Assembly: GCA_963751665.1 (NCBI GenBank)
Contig: CAVVVF010000001.1
Coordinates: 62,001-126,000 of the forward strand
Origin: AC-69 sp963751665
GTDB lineage: Bacteria; Actinomycetota; UBA4738; HRBIN12
DNA: 64,000 nucleotides
Direction of reading: 5' to 3'
The notes below the pieces were generated by a model that did not search any database, was not told the origin of the DNA, and saw only the letters and a program-made list of their open reading frames with translations. Shown here piece by piece: positions 10,372 to 19,042 of this stretch. Both the position numbers and the translations under genes were made by a program. Positions within the stretch are counted from its first letter, which is position 1; each line of letters opens with the position of its first letter.

Positions 10372-11133
10372 ATGACACACACCGATCGAACCGGCAGCGG
10401 TGCGGAACGCTCGAGCAGCGCGATGCGATGGCCTGCGGCCTCGCTCCTGCTCGCCTTCGCGCTGATGGCGGGGGCGTGCGGAGGCGCAACGCAAGAGGGT
10501 CCCGAGGCGACGGGTGGATCTAACGCGCCATCGAGTTCGACCACGACCCCTGCGCACCTCCCGAGCGGCGGCGCGTTGGAGCCCGGGACGTATGTCGTCA
10601 CCGCGATCGATCCCGACTTTGATGCGGCGCACCGGATCACGATCAGCGTTCCAGAGGGCTACCAGGCCCTCTTCGGATGGGGCATCCTGAAGAACGAGGG
10701 GCGCCAATGGGTGAGCGCTTCGGTCGTTGGCAACGTCTACGCCGATGCGTGCCAGTGGGAAGGCACGCTCCTCGACCCACCGGTGGGCTCGAACTTCGAT
10801 GCTCTCGTCGCCGCGCTTGCAAATCAGCTCGGGCCTCGCACGTCGACGCCGACGGACGTCACGCTGGCTGGGTTCGCCGGGAAGCGGATGGTGTTGTTGG
10901 TGCCCGCCAGCATCAACGTGCGCCTCTGCGACAACGGCCAGTTCCGATTCTGGCTCGACACCGGCGGGGGAGAGCGGTACTCGCCGTTTTCCGGTGAGCG
11001 CGACCGGCTGTGGATCTTGGATGTCGACGGCGTTCCGCTCGTGATCGAGGCAGCGTGGCCAGCCGGGGCATCGGCGCAGGTTCAAGCCGAGCTTGTCCAG
11101 ATGGTGGAGTCGGTCCGCATCGACCCTTCGTAA
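10372..11133 (+). CDS. Secreted lipoprotein of unknown function
   Basis: A 253-residue protein starting at ATG 10372 behind GGGAGGAAGG. After a 30-residue polar leader comes a hydrophobic segment ending MAGACGG, a clear lipobox, then a Thr/Ser/Pro-rich linker, so it should be a membrane-anchored surface lipoprotein. The mature domain (from about residue 65: GTYVVTAIDPDFDAAHRIT, later VPEGY and a C-terminal helix) resembles actinobacterial lipoproteins that pair an 'ALEPGTY...F' strand with a C-terminal VESV segment. No catalytic motif is visible. It is divergent from the giant regulator across a 125-bp gap, so the two may share regulation. It is intact and lies within the tRNA-bounded element. 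Confidence 0.65.
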   Translation: MTHTDRTGSGAERSSSAMRWPAASLLLAFALMAGACGGATQEGPEATGGSNAPSSSTTTPAHLPSGGALEPGTYVVTAIDPDFDAAHRITISVPEGYQALFGWGILKNEGRQWVSASVVGNVYADACQWEGTLLDPPVGSNFDALVAALANQLGPRTSTPTDVTLAGFAGKRMVLLVPASINVRLCDNGQFRFWLDTGGGERYSPFSGERDRLWILDVDGVPLVIEAAWPAGASAQVQAELVQMVESVRIDPS

Positions 11134-11152
11134 CAGGCCAACGAAGGAGTGC

Positions 11153-11196
11153 GCCGAGAAAGCCCGGTCCCGCCCTGAGGGACCGGGCTTCTCGGC
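11153..11196 (+). terminator. Long stem-loop terminator after the lipoprotein gene
   Basis: GCCGAGAAAGCCCGGTCCC pairs with GGGACCGGGCTTCTCGGC around a 7-base loop, an 18-bp stem with one bulged A. It lies 20 bases after the stop codon of the lipoprotein gene. There is no clear U-tract, but the stem is strong and its position fits a terminator. Confidence 0.7.
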
Positions 11197-11363
11197 CTGA
11201 ACCGATCTCGACGCAGCACTCCCGCGCCGTCACCCGGCGGCATTGGATCGCGTTCGAACTCGCGGTCCAGACCGCAGGGTCTATCGGTGGCGCATGCGCC
11301 TCAGGTGTCTTACCGGATTGCGAGGTCCAGGGGTGATCTGCCCGTGACGCCTCGCGGTCGGCT

Positions 11364-11384
11364 GCGGGGACAGATGCGGGACGA
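11364..11384 (+). repeat. Tandem GCGGGAC repeat near the right attachment site
   Basis: GCGGGGACAGAT is followed by GCGGGACGA, close to the pair at 4410-4430 and sharing the 11-base string ATGCGGGACGA. It lies about 120 bp inside the right end of the element. Candidate arm-type integrase site, by inference. Confidence 0.3.
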
Positions 11385-11499
11385 GAAGAGGGGCGGCCCA
11401 GCCTGTTCAGCGCGCTTGATCGGCGCTTCGGTGCGACTGAAAGGCCGTGTCTGCACCTTGACCAGGGTGGAGACGGGAACTCCGACGATGCGTTTCCCC

Positions 11500-11575
11500 T
11501 GGTAGTCCCAACGGGATTTGAACCCGTGTCTCCACCTTGAGAGGGTGGTGTCCTCGGCCACTAGACGATGGGACC
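11500..11575 (-). tRNA. tRNA-Glu (anticodon CTC)
   Basis: The minus strand folds as a full cloverleaf of 76 bases with an encoded CCA. The acceptor GGTCCCA pairs with TGGGACT (one G-U), the D-arm contains CTAGTGGCC, the anticodon stem CCACC/GGTGG encloses CTCTCAA, giving anticodon CTC, and the T-loop is GGTTCAAATCC. Its 3' 42 bases are duplicated at 4257-4298, which identifies it as the integration target. The gene stays intact after integration. Confidence 0.95.
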
Positions 11576-11613
11576 TCGCGACGCCGACGGACGAGTCTAG
11601 CAAGCGGTTTCCG

Positions 11614-12147
11614 GTGATCTTCACCGTGGGGCACGGCACGCGGCCGATCGAGGAGTTCCTGGCCATCCTGGACGCGGCAGGGGTCCGGCGACTGGTCGAC
11701 GTCCGTACCGCGCCCGGCTCCCGGCGCCATCCGCAGTTCGGTCAGGATGCCCTGGCGGCCTCGCTCCAGGCACAGGCCATCGAGTACGTCTGGCGGAAGG
11801 ACCTCGGCGGGTTCCGGAAGCCCCGGCCCGACTCACCCCACATCGCGCTTCGAAACGATGCCTTCCGTGGCTACGCCGACCACATGGAGACCGAGGAGTT
11901 CCGCTCCGCCCTGGACTGGCTGATCGACACGTCGCGCGACACGCCTACCGCGATCATGTGCGCCGAGTCGCTGTGGTGGCGGTGCCACCGCCGGATGATC
12001 TCGGATGCCCTTACGGTGGCCGGCTGCGAGGTGATCCATCTCCTCGACGGGGGGCGGCGCGAGCCCCACCGGCTGAATCCGAGCGCCAGGGTCGAGGGCT
12101 CTCGGCTGATCTACGACGTCGGCGCGCAGCAGGCCCTCGCGCCCTGA
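11614..12147 (+). CDS. DUF488 family protein
   Basis: A 177-residue protein taken from GTG 11614, where the conserved start VIFTVGHGTRPIEEF begins; upstream codons in the same frame run into the tRNA gene, so an earlier start is unlikely. DUF488 hallmarks are VGHGTR, VDVRTAPGSRRHPQFG, and the cysteine segment IMCAESLWWRCHRRMI followed by GCEVIHL. The conserved Cys and His residues suggest a metal- or thiol-based function, but the family has no established reaction. It is transcribed away from tRNA-Glu and just outside the integrated element. The frame is intact. Confidence 0.85.
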   Translation: MIFTVGHGTRPIEEFLAILDAAGVRRLVDVRTAPGSRRHPQFGQDALAASLQAQAIEYVWRKDLGGFRKPRPDSPHIALRNDAFRGYADHMETEEFRSALDWLIDTSRDTPTAIMCAESLWWRCHRRMISDALTVAGCEVIHLLDGGRREPHRLNPSARVEGSRLIYDVGAQQALAP

Positions 12148-12207
12148 TCCGGGTCCCGTCGACCCGTGCCCGGAACCGGGGTCGGCTTGATATCGTTCCT
12201 CGTTCCC

Positions 12208-13678
12208 ATGACCGACCGGATCCCATCGCGCCCGCTCCGCTCCGCGTTGCCGGCCGTGCTGCTGGTCCTGGCACTCCTGGCCGCGGCCTGCACGCGCTCG
12301 GACGCGGCGACGGAGGTCTCAGCCTCACCGTCGGCGAGCAGGTCGGCGCCCCTCCAGGGGTTCGACAACATCCAGCACGTCATCTTCGTGGTGCAGGAGA
12401 ACCGGTCCTTCGATCACTACTTCGGGACGTTCCCCGGAGCGAACGGCATCCCGATGAAGGACGGGAAGCCGACCGTGTGCATCCCGGACCCGGTGCTCGG
12501 CACATGCGTCCGGCCGTTCCACGAGGCCGCCCTGATCAACCAGGGCGGGCCCCACGACCTGTCGCACTCGAAGATCGACGTGAACGGCGGAAAGATGGAC
12601 GGCTTCGTCCGCTCGGTGGCCCAGTACTCGCCGAACCCGTGTGCCCGCACTCGACTGGCCCAGTACTGCGAGGGCACGCTCGGCCCCCAGGGCCAGCCCG
12701 ACGTGATGGGGTGGCACGACGCGCGGGAGATCCCGAACTACTGGGCGTACGCGGAGAACTTCGTGCTCCAGGACCGGATGTTCGCCCCGACCGACTCGTG
12801 GACGCTCCCCGCGCACCTGTTCCTGGTCTCCGGATGGTCGGCCCGATGCCAGAGCCCGTGGAAGCCGATGAGCTGCGACGACCGACCTCCTCCAGAAGGG
12901 CGTCGTGGACCTCCAGCGCCACGGCGAGCACCCGCCGATCTACGCGTGGACGGACATCACCTGGCTCCTGCACCGGGAGGGGATCAGCTGGGCCTACTAC
13001 GCGGGGAAGAACCTGTGCGGGCCCGAGGTCCCGGTCAAGGAGTGCGCCTCGGGCGGCGCGACGCCCGCGCAGAACCCGCTGCCGTCGTTCACCGACGTGC
13101 ACCAGACCAAGCAGCTCGGCAAGGTGCAGACCCACGATGACTTCTTCAACGCGGTCTCGAGCGGCACACTGCCGCAGGTCTCGTGGGTGGTGCCGGGACG
13201 GGGCGGCATCAGCGAACACCCGGGGACCGGCGCGCCGCTCACGGGCGGCCAGACCTGGGTCACCAGGGTGGTGAACGCCGTGATGCAGAGCCAGCTGTGG
13301 AACACCAGCGCGATCTTCGTCACGTGGGACGACTGGGGCGGGTTCTACGATCACGTGGTGCCGCCGAGGGTGGACGGAAGCGGCTACGGCATGAGGGTCC
13401 CGGGCCTGCTGATCAGCCCGTGGGCCAAGGCCGGCACGATCGATCACCAGACGCTGTCATTCGACGCGTACCTGAAGTTCATCGAGGACCTGTTCCTGGG
13501 GAGCCAGCGCCTGGACCCCAAGACCGACGGGCGGCCGGACTCCCGGCCCACCGTGCGGGAGAACATGAAGCAGCTGGGCGACCTGCGGAACGAGTTCGAC
13601 TTCACGCAGGACCCGCTGCCGCCGCTGATCCTCGACCCTCATCCGTCGCCGGGCCCGGCGTCGATCCCGGGGACGTGA
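12208..13678 (+). CDS. Secreted phosphoesterase (phospholipase C / acid phosphatase AcpA family), copy 1; one frameshift
   Basis: Starts at ATG 12208. The N-terminus has a hydrophobic signal and the lipobox LLAAAC, giving a surface lipoprotein. The family core is visible at both ends: ENRSFDHYFGT near residue 70 and TWDDWGGFYDHVVPP in the C-terminal third, which carry the metal- and phosphate-binding residues of the alkaline-phosphatase-like phosphoesterase fold. Members cleave phospholipids or other phosphoesters. A single indel near 12,885 shifts the frame; both halves are otherwise clean, so I treat it as one gene of about 490 residues. It lies 2 bases before a paralogue and probably forms an operon with it. 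Confidence 0.85.
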
Positions 13679-13680
13679 CG

Positions 13681-15140
13681 ATGAAACCGTCCAGGCGGTC
13701 GCTCGCGTCGCTCCTCGCCTGCTTCGCGCTCGCGGCTGCCTGCGCGCACTCGGCCGGCGACTCCACCGGAGGGGACGGCCCAAGGGCCGGGGCCGCGAGC
13801 CCGGCCTCGCCCGCGACGACGGCACCACCGTCGCAGCTCGACCTGGCGAGGCAGCACATCGACCACGTCATCGTCATCGTCCAGGAGAACCGGTCGTTCG
13901 ATCACTACTTCGGGACCTACCCGGGCGCCGACGGCATCCCCATGGCGAACGGCTCGCCCACCGTGTGCGTGCCCGACCCCGTCCTGCAGAAGTGCGTGCC
14001 CCCGTTCCACTCGACGAGCCAGCTCCAGAAGGGCGGACCCCACACCCACCGCCACTCGGTCGCCGACGTGGACGGGGGGAAGATGGACGGCTTCATCCGC
14101 ACGGCCATCTCCGGAAAGATCGATTGCGCGACCAGCCGGAGTGATCCGGGGTGCGAGAGCTACCTGGGACCGCAGGGCCAGCCCGACGTGATGAGCTATC
14201 ACACGCCGGGACGAGATCCCGAACTACTGGGCCTACGCCGATCACTTCGTGCTCCAGGACCGGATGTTCGCGCCGGCGGACTCCTGGACCTTGCCCGCGC
14301 ACCTGTACCTGGTCTCGGCGTGGTCGGCCTCGTGCACGAGCCCGTACGACCCCATGAGCTGCTCGTCGGACCTCGGCCTCGGGGACCAGGCCGAAGATCC
14401 AGCGGGGTGGCCAGGTGCCGATGTGGGCGTGGACCGACGTCACCTGGCTCCTTGACCGGGCCGGCGTGAGCTGGGCCTACTACGTGGGCGAGGACACCTG
14501 CTTCATCGACCCCTGTCCCCATGCCAGCGGCAAGTACACGCCGGCGTTCCAGAACCCGCTCCCAGGGTTCACCACGGTCCGGCAGAACCACCAGCTCCGG
14601 AACATCCGCTCTCACAGCGACTACTTCGCGAGGGCTGCGGCCGGGACGCTCCCGTCGGTGTCCTGGGTCATGCCGTACAACGGCGCCGCCGAGCACCCGA
14701 GCAGCGGCCAGCCCATCTGGAAGGGCATGGCCCACGTGACGAAGGTGATAAACGCGGCGATGAACGGGCCCGACTGGAACAGCACGGCGATCTTCCTCAC
14801 CTGGGACGACTGGGGCGGGTTCTACGACCACGTCGTGCCCCCACGCGTTGACGCGAACGGCTTCGGCATCAGGGTCCCGGCCCTGATGATCAGCCCGTGG
14901 GCCAAGGCCGGCACGATCGATCACCAGACGCTGTCGTTCGACGCCTATCTGAAATTCATCGAGGACCTGTTCCTGGGACGTCAGCGCCTGAACCCCAAGA
15001 CCGACGGGCGGCCGGATTCCCGGCCCACCGTGCGGGAGAAGCTCCCGATCCTGGGCGACCTGCTGAACGAGTTCGACTTCGCGCAGGACCCGTTGCCGCC
15101 GCTGGCCCTGAACCCCACCCCGCTTCCCGGCACGCCGTAG
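13681..15140 (+). CDS. Secreted phosphoesterase (phospholipase C / acid phosphatase AcpA family), copy 2; frameshifts
   Basis: Starts at ATG 13681, two bases after the stop of copy 1. It has a signal peptide with lipobox ALAAAC, then the same landmarks as copy 1: ENRSFDHYFGT, GGKMDGF, LGPQGQPDVM, TWDDWGGFYDHVVPP. Indels near 14,208 and 14,360-14,410 break the frame into three clean segments. From GMRVP/GIRVP to the Pro-Thr-Val-Arg-Glu near the C-terminus, its DNA is nearly identical to copy 1, while the N-terminal part is more diverged. It is a tandem duplicate with likely gene conversion at the 3' ends. Substrate is unknown. Confidence 0.85.
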
Positions 15141-15179
15141 CCTTCCTGGCGGCAGCTATCATCCCGTGTTGAACGGAGG

Positions 15180-16678
15180 TGGAATCCCACGGAGCTTCAA
15201 CGTGAGCTCGCCGGCGACCCGGCGCTCGAGGGAACCATCGAACGGTTCCGGAGCTCTGGCGTGGTCCTTCCGACCTTCGCCGAGCTGGCCGATCCGAGCA
15301 AGATCTCCGAACGGATCCGCCCGGCACTTGCCTCCGTGGATCCCGATGCGGCCCACCCACTGAACCTGTTCCGGGTCCACTGGTACAACGGCGCCCGATC
15401 GGAGGCAGCAGGTGACCGTGCCGGAGCACGTGGTGCTGTCCGCGCGAGCTCACCGGGGTGGATGCGAGGATCGTGGTCGCGCTGGGGGACCGGTTCCCCA
15501 TGATCGGCGCGCACAAGGTGCTGGCGGCCTACGGGTGCCTGGCTCCCCGCATCGTGACCGGCAGCTTCGACCCGGGCCGCCACCGGGCGGTGTGGCCGTC
15601 CACCGGCAACTACTGCCGGGGCGGGGTGGCCATCTCCCGGATCATGGGCTGTCGAGGCGTGGCCGTCCTGCCCGAGGGCATGAGCCGAGAGCGGTTCGAC
15701 TGGCTGGAGCGGTGGGTGGCCGAGCCCGAGGACATCGTGCGGACGCCCGGGACCGAGAGCAACGTCAGGGAGATCTACGACGCGTGCAAGGAGCTGGCAC
15801 GGGATCCCGAGAACGTGATCCTGAACCAGTTCTCCGAGTTCGGGAACCACCTCGCGCATTACGCGTGCACCGGCGCGGCGTTGGAGCGGGTGTACGAGTC
15901 CATGCGCGAGCGCGACGGCTCGCTTCAGCTGCGGGCTTTCGTGTCGGCGAGCGGCTCGGCCGGGACGCTCGGCGCCGGCGACTACCTGAAGGAGCGGCAC
16001 GGGTCGAAGATCGTGGCCGTCGAGGCCCTGGAGTGCCCGACCATGCTGTACAACGGGTTCGGCGAGCACAACATCCAGGGCATCGGGGACAAACACATCC
16101 CGTTCATCCACAACGTCATGAACACCGACGCCGTGACGGCGATCTCGGACCGGGACACCGACAGGCTGAACGTCCTGTTCAACACCGACGTCGGCCGAAG
16201 CCTGCTGGCCCGGCGGGGAGTGGAGGCCGGCGTGATCGAGGCGCTCTCCTCGTTCGGCCTGTCCAGCATCTGCAACGTGCTGGCGGCGATCAAGGCGGCG
16301 CGGTCCTTCGCCATGGGGCCGGACGATGTGATCGTCACGGTGGCCACCGACGGCGCCGCCATGTACGGGACGGAGAAGGACAAGGTGCTGGGGCGCGACT
16401 TCCCGGACGGCTTCGACGAGACCGCCGCGGCCGAGACGTTCGGCGGCTCGCTCGAGGGCCTGAGCACCGATCACTTCCTGGAGCTCGGGGAGCGGGACCG
16501 CGAACGCGTGTTCAACCTGGGGTACTTCACGTGGGTCGAGCAGCAAGGGGTCTCGGTGGAGGACTTCACGGCGCGGCGGTCCCAAGGGTTCTGGCGGGAC
16601 CTGCGCGACCAGCTACCCCTGTGGGACTCGATGATCGAGGAGCTCAACGCCCGCACCGGCCTGGCGGAGGAAGCGTGA
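15180..16678 (+). CDS. Fold-type II PLP enzyme (cysteine synthase/threonine synthase superfamily), frameshifted near the 5' end
   Basis: First gene of the catabolic operon. The likely start is the GTG at about 15180; the N-terminal 100 residues are spread over three frames because of about two or three inserted bases near 15,185, 15,395 and 15,446. From 15458 the frame is clean. Landmarks: GAHKVLAAYG, with the Lys expected to bind PLP; STGNYCRGG, the phosphate/substrate loop; SASGSAGTLGAGDY, the glycine-rich PLP-phosphate loop. Length about 495 residues. Fold-type II enzymes catalyse beta-elimination, replacement or ammonia-lyase reactions on amino acids. The next gene, 4 bases on, is a second member. 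In ygeW/ssnA clusters a fold-type II 2,3-diaminopropionate ammonia-lyase (YgeX) occupies this role; equivalence is inferred, not shown by close similarity. Confidence 0.75.
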
Positions 16679-16682
16679 GGCC

Positions 16683-18029
16683 GTGACCGGGAACGCCACC
16701 TCCATCGTGTGCGCGGGGTGCGGCTTCGCCGTGCCGCCCGAGGAGCCTTATCCCTTCCGATGCCCGAACGCCAGGCCCGGCGATGACATCGATCACGTGC
16801 TCGTCCGGGAGCTCGACCCCACCCACGTGGGGTTCCCCCAGGGCGACGAGGCCAACCCGTACGTTCGCTATCGCGAACTGTTCCACGCCTACCACCTGTG
16901 CCTCCGGCACGGGATGACCGACGGCGGCTTCGTCGACCTGGTGGAGTCGCTGGACAAGGCCGTGGCCGAGGTGGACGGCCGAAGCTTCCTGATCACCCCG
17001 TTCTTTCGTGCCGACGAGCTCTCGGATCGGCTTCGGTTCTCCTCGGAGGGTGGGGTGTGGGTGAAGGACGAGACCGGCAACGTCTCGGGCTCGCACAAGG
17101 CCCGGCATCTGATGGGGGTCATGCTGCTCCTTCTTGTCGCGGAACAGGCCGGCCTTGCCCCGGACGGGGAGCGACCCCTGGCCATCGCCTCCTGCGGGAA
17201 CGCGGCCCTGGCCGCCGCGGTGGTGGCCCGGGCCGCGGACCGGACCCTGAAGGTGTTCGTCCCCACGTGGGCCGACCCGGACATCCGCTCGCGCCTTGAA
17301 GCCCTGGGGGCCGAGGTGGTGGTGTGCCGCCGGAAGGAAGGAGTGTCCGGCGACCCGGCGTACCTCGCCATGCGCGAGGCGCTGGATGAGGGGGCGCTGC
17401 CCTTCACCGTGCAGGGCCCGGACAACGGGATGGCCATCGAGGGCGGGGAGACCATCGGCTACGAGATGATCTCGGAGCTCGCCCGGACCGACGTCGGCCT
17501 GGACCGACTCGTGGTGCAGGTGGGTGGCGGGGCGTTGGCCAGCTCGTCCATCCGGGCCTTCGAGGACGCGGCTCTGCTCGAAGCCCGGGTCAAGCTGCCG
17601 AAGATCCACGCGGTCCAGACGCTCGGCGGCTACCCGCTCAGGCGGGCCTACGGGCTGCTCGTCGCAAGGATGGAGGATCCCACTTCACCGGTCGACATCG
17701 TGGAGGCGCTGCGGTACGCGCGCACCCACCGCTCGAAGTTCATGTGGCCGTGGGAGGAGGAGCCGAAGAGCATCGCCACCGGCATCATCGACGACGAGAC
17801 CTACGATTGGGCGGCGGTGGTCGCCGGGATGCTGGCCACCGGCGGCTCGCCGGTGCTCGTCTCGGACGAGACCGTCGTGGAGGCCGAGGCCATAGCCCAC
17901 GTCACCACGGAGATCCCGGTCGATCCCACGGGGGCGGCCGGCCTGGCCGGCCTCCTGGAGCTGGTGCGGGGCGGCGAGGTCGAACCCGACGAGCGGGTGG
18001 CGGTGCTGTTCACCGGGAGCAAGCGCTGA
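16683..18029 (+). CDS. Threonine synthase-like PLP enzyme
   Basis: GTG start at 16683, 4 bases after the previous stop; 448 residues, intact. An N-terminal CAGCGFAVPPEEPYPFRC segment looks like the small zinc-ribbon-like head seen in long-form threonine synthase-like proteins. The PLP lysine is in GSHKARHLMG, the substrate loop is ASCGNAALAAAV, and the glycine-rich PLP phosphate loop is QVGGGALASS. The C-terminus has DPTGAAGLAGLLE. Real threonine synthases act on O-phosphohomoserine, but no threonine-pathway genes are nearby. Position between another PLP enzyme and a carbamoyltransferase suggests a lyase step in breakdown of an amino-acid-like intermediate such as diaminopropionate or ureido-amino acids; this is inference. 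Confidence 0.8.
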   Translation: MTGNATSIVCAGCGFAVPPEEPYPFRCPNARPGDDIDHVLVRELDPTHVGFPQGDEANPYVRYRELFHAYHLCLRHGMTDGGFVDLVESLDKAVAEVDGRSFLITPFFRADELSDRLRFSSEGGVWVKDETGNVSGSHKARHLMGVMLLLLVAEQAGLAPDGERPLAIASCGNAALAAAVVARAADRTLKVFVPTWADPDIRSRLEALGAEVVVCRRKEGVSGDPAYLAMREALDEGALPFTVQGPDNGMAIEGGETIGYEMISELARTDVGLDRLVVQVGGGALASSSIRAFEDAALLEARVKLPKIHAVQTLGGYPLRRAYGLLVARMEDPTSPVDIVEALRYARTHRSKFMWPWEEEPKSIATGIIDDETYDWAAVVAGMLATGGSPVLVSDETVVEAEAIAHVTTEIPVDPTGAAGLAGLLELVRGGEVEPDERVAVLFTGSKR

Positions 18030-18052
18030 ACGAACGAGGAGGAACGCAGACG

Positions 18053-19042
18053 ATGAGGAGCTTCCTGGGCCGGGACATCCTGTCGCTCAAGGACTTCGAG
18101 CGGGAGGAGTACTTCCACGTCTTCGAGGTGGCCGATCATCTCGCGCCCCACGCCCGGGACCGGCGGAACGGGGACCTGCTCCGGGAGAAGACCCTGGTCA
18201 CCGCGTTCTACCAGCCGAGTACGCGGACCCGCCTGGCCACCGAGGGCGCCATGCACCGCCTCGGCGGCCACGTATGCGGGTTCTCCGACGCCAAGATGAC
18301 CAGGGCCGGGGACTTCTATCAGGAGTCCATCAAGGACACGGTCCACATGCTGGAGTTCTACGGCGACGTCATCGCCATGCGGCACTTCCAGCAGGGGGCA
18401 CCGGCCGAGGCGGCGCGGTGGGCGTCGGTGCCGGTGATCAACTGTGGCGACGGCTGGGGCGAGCACCCCACGCAGGTCCTGACCGACCTGTACACCATGT
18501 GGCACGAGAAGGGGACGCTCGACGGGCTCACGGTGCTCTGCGTCGGCGACATGCGGATGCGGACCATGCACTCCATCCTGTACGCGATGTCGCAGTTCGA
18601 CATGGAGGCGTTGATCGTGTGCCCGCCCGAGATGACGCTCCTCCCGGAGTTCAAGTCCGAGCTCGACGATCGGAGCGTGTCCTATCGCGAGGTCGAGTCG
18701 GTGGACAAGTGCATCGGCGAGGCCGACGTGATCTACATGGAGCCGGTGGTCCAGGCCGACTACACGAAGGGACGGGACGAGCGCGGGGGGGAGCTGCCGA
18801 CGACGCCCGAGGCCTACCGGGTGACCCGGCAGCTGCTCCGGGACAAGGGCAAGAGCGACTCCATCGTGCTCCACTCGCTGCCCCGGATGGACGAGCTGCC
18901 GGTCGACGTGGACGATACGCACCATGCGCGATACTGGATCGAGGCCTACAACGGCGTCGTGATGCGGATGGCCCTGCTGGCGCTGGTGCTGGGCGGCGGT
19001 GGAGTGACGCGAAAGGGGTGCCGGCCGTGCGGTTCACGTTGA
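18053..19042 (+). CDS. Aspartate carbamoyltransferase-like enzyme (PyrB-type carbamoyltransferase)
   Basis: ATG 18053 preceded by GAGGAGGAACG; 329 residues. The carbamoyl-phosphate loop PSTRTRLATEGAMHRLGG and the domain-linking GEHPTQVLTDLYT are present, and the C-terminus HSLPRMDELPVDVD...ALLALVLG is of ATCase type. The loop that in ATCases reads SSxxKGES is replaced by TRAGDFYQES, so substrate preference may differ from aspartate. ATCase makes carbamoyl-aspartate for pyrimidine synthesis, but no pyr genes are near; within this operon the reverse, phosphorolytic direction on a ureido compound is as likely. The last 16 bases overlap the start of the next gene. A second, YgeW-type carbamoyltransferase ends the operon. 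Confidence 0.8.
   Translation: MRSFLGRDILSLKDFEREEYFHVFEVADHLAPHARDRRNGDLLREKTLVTAFYQPSTRTRLATEGAMHRLGGHVCGFSDAKMTRAGDFYQESIKDTVHMLEFYGDVIAMRHFQQGAPAEAARWASVPVINCGDGWGEHPTQVLTDLYTMWHEKGTLDGLTVLCVGDMRMRTMHSILYAMSQFDMEALIVCPPEMTLLPEFKSELDDRSVSYREVESVDKCIGEADVIYMEPVVQADYTKGRDERGGELPTTPEAYRVTRQLLRDKGKSDSIVLHSLPRMDELPVDVDDTHHARYWIEAYNGVVMRMALLALVLGGGGVTRKGCRPCGSR

Noticed and set aside
18053..19042. Assigning the first carbamoyltransferase as a biosynthetic pyrB
   Set aside because: The aspartate-loop motif is changed and no pyr genes are near; family resemblance is noted but the symbol is withheld.
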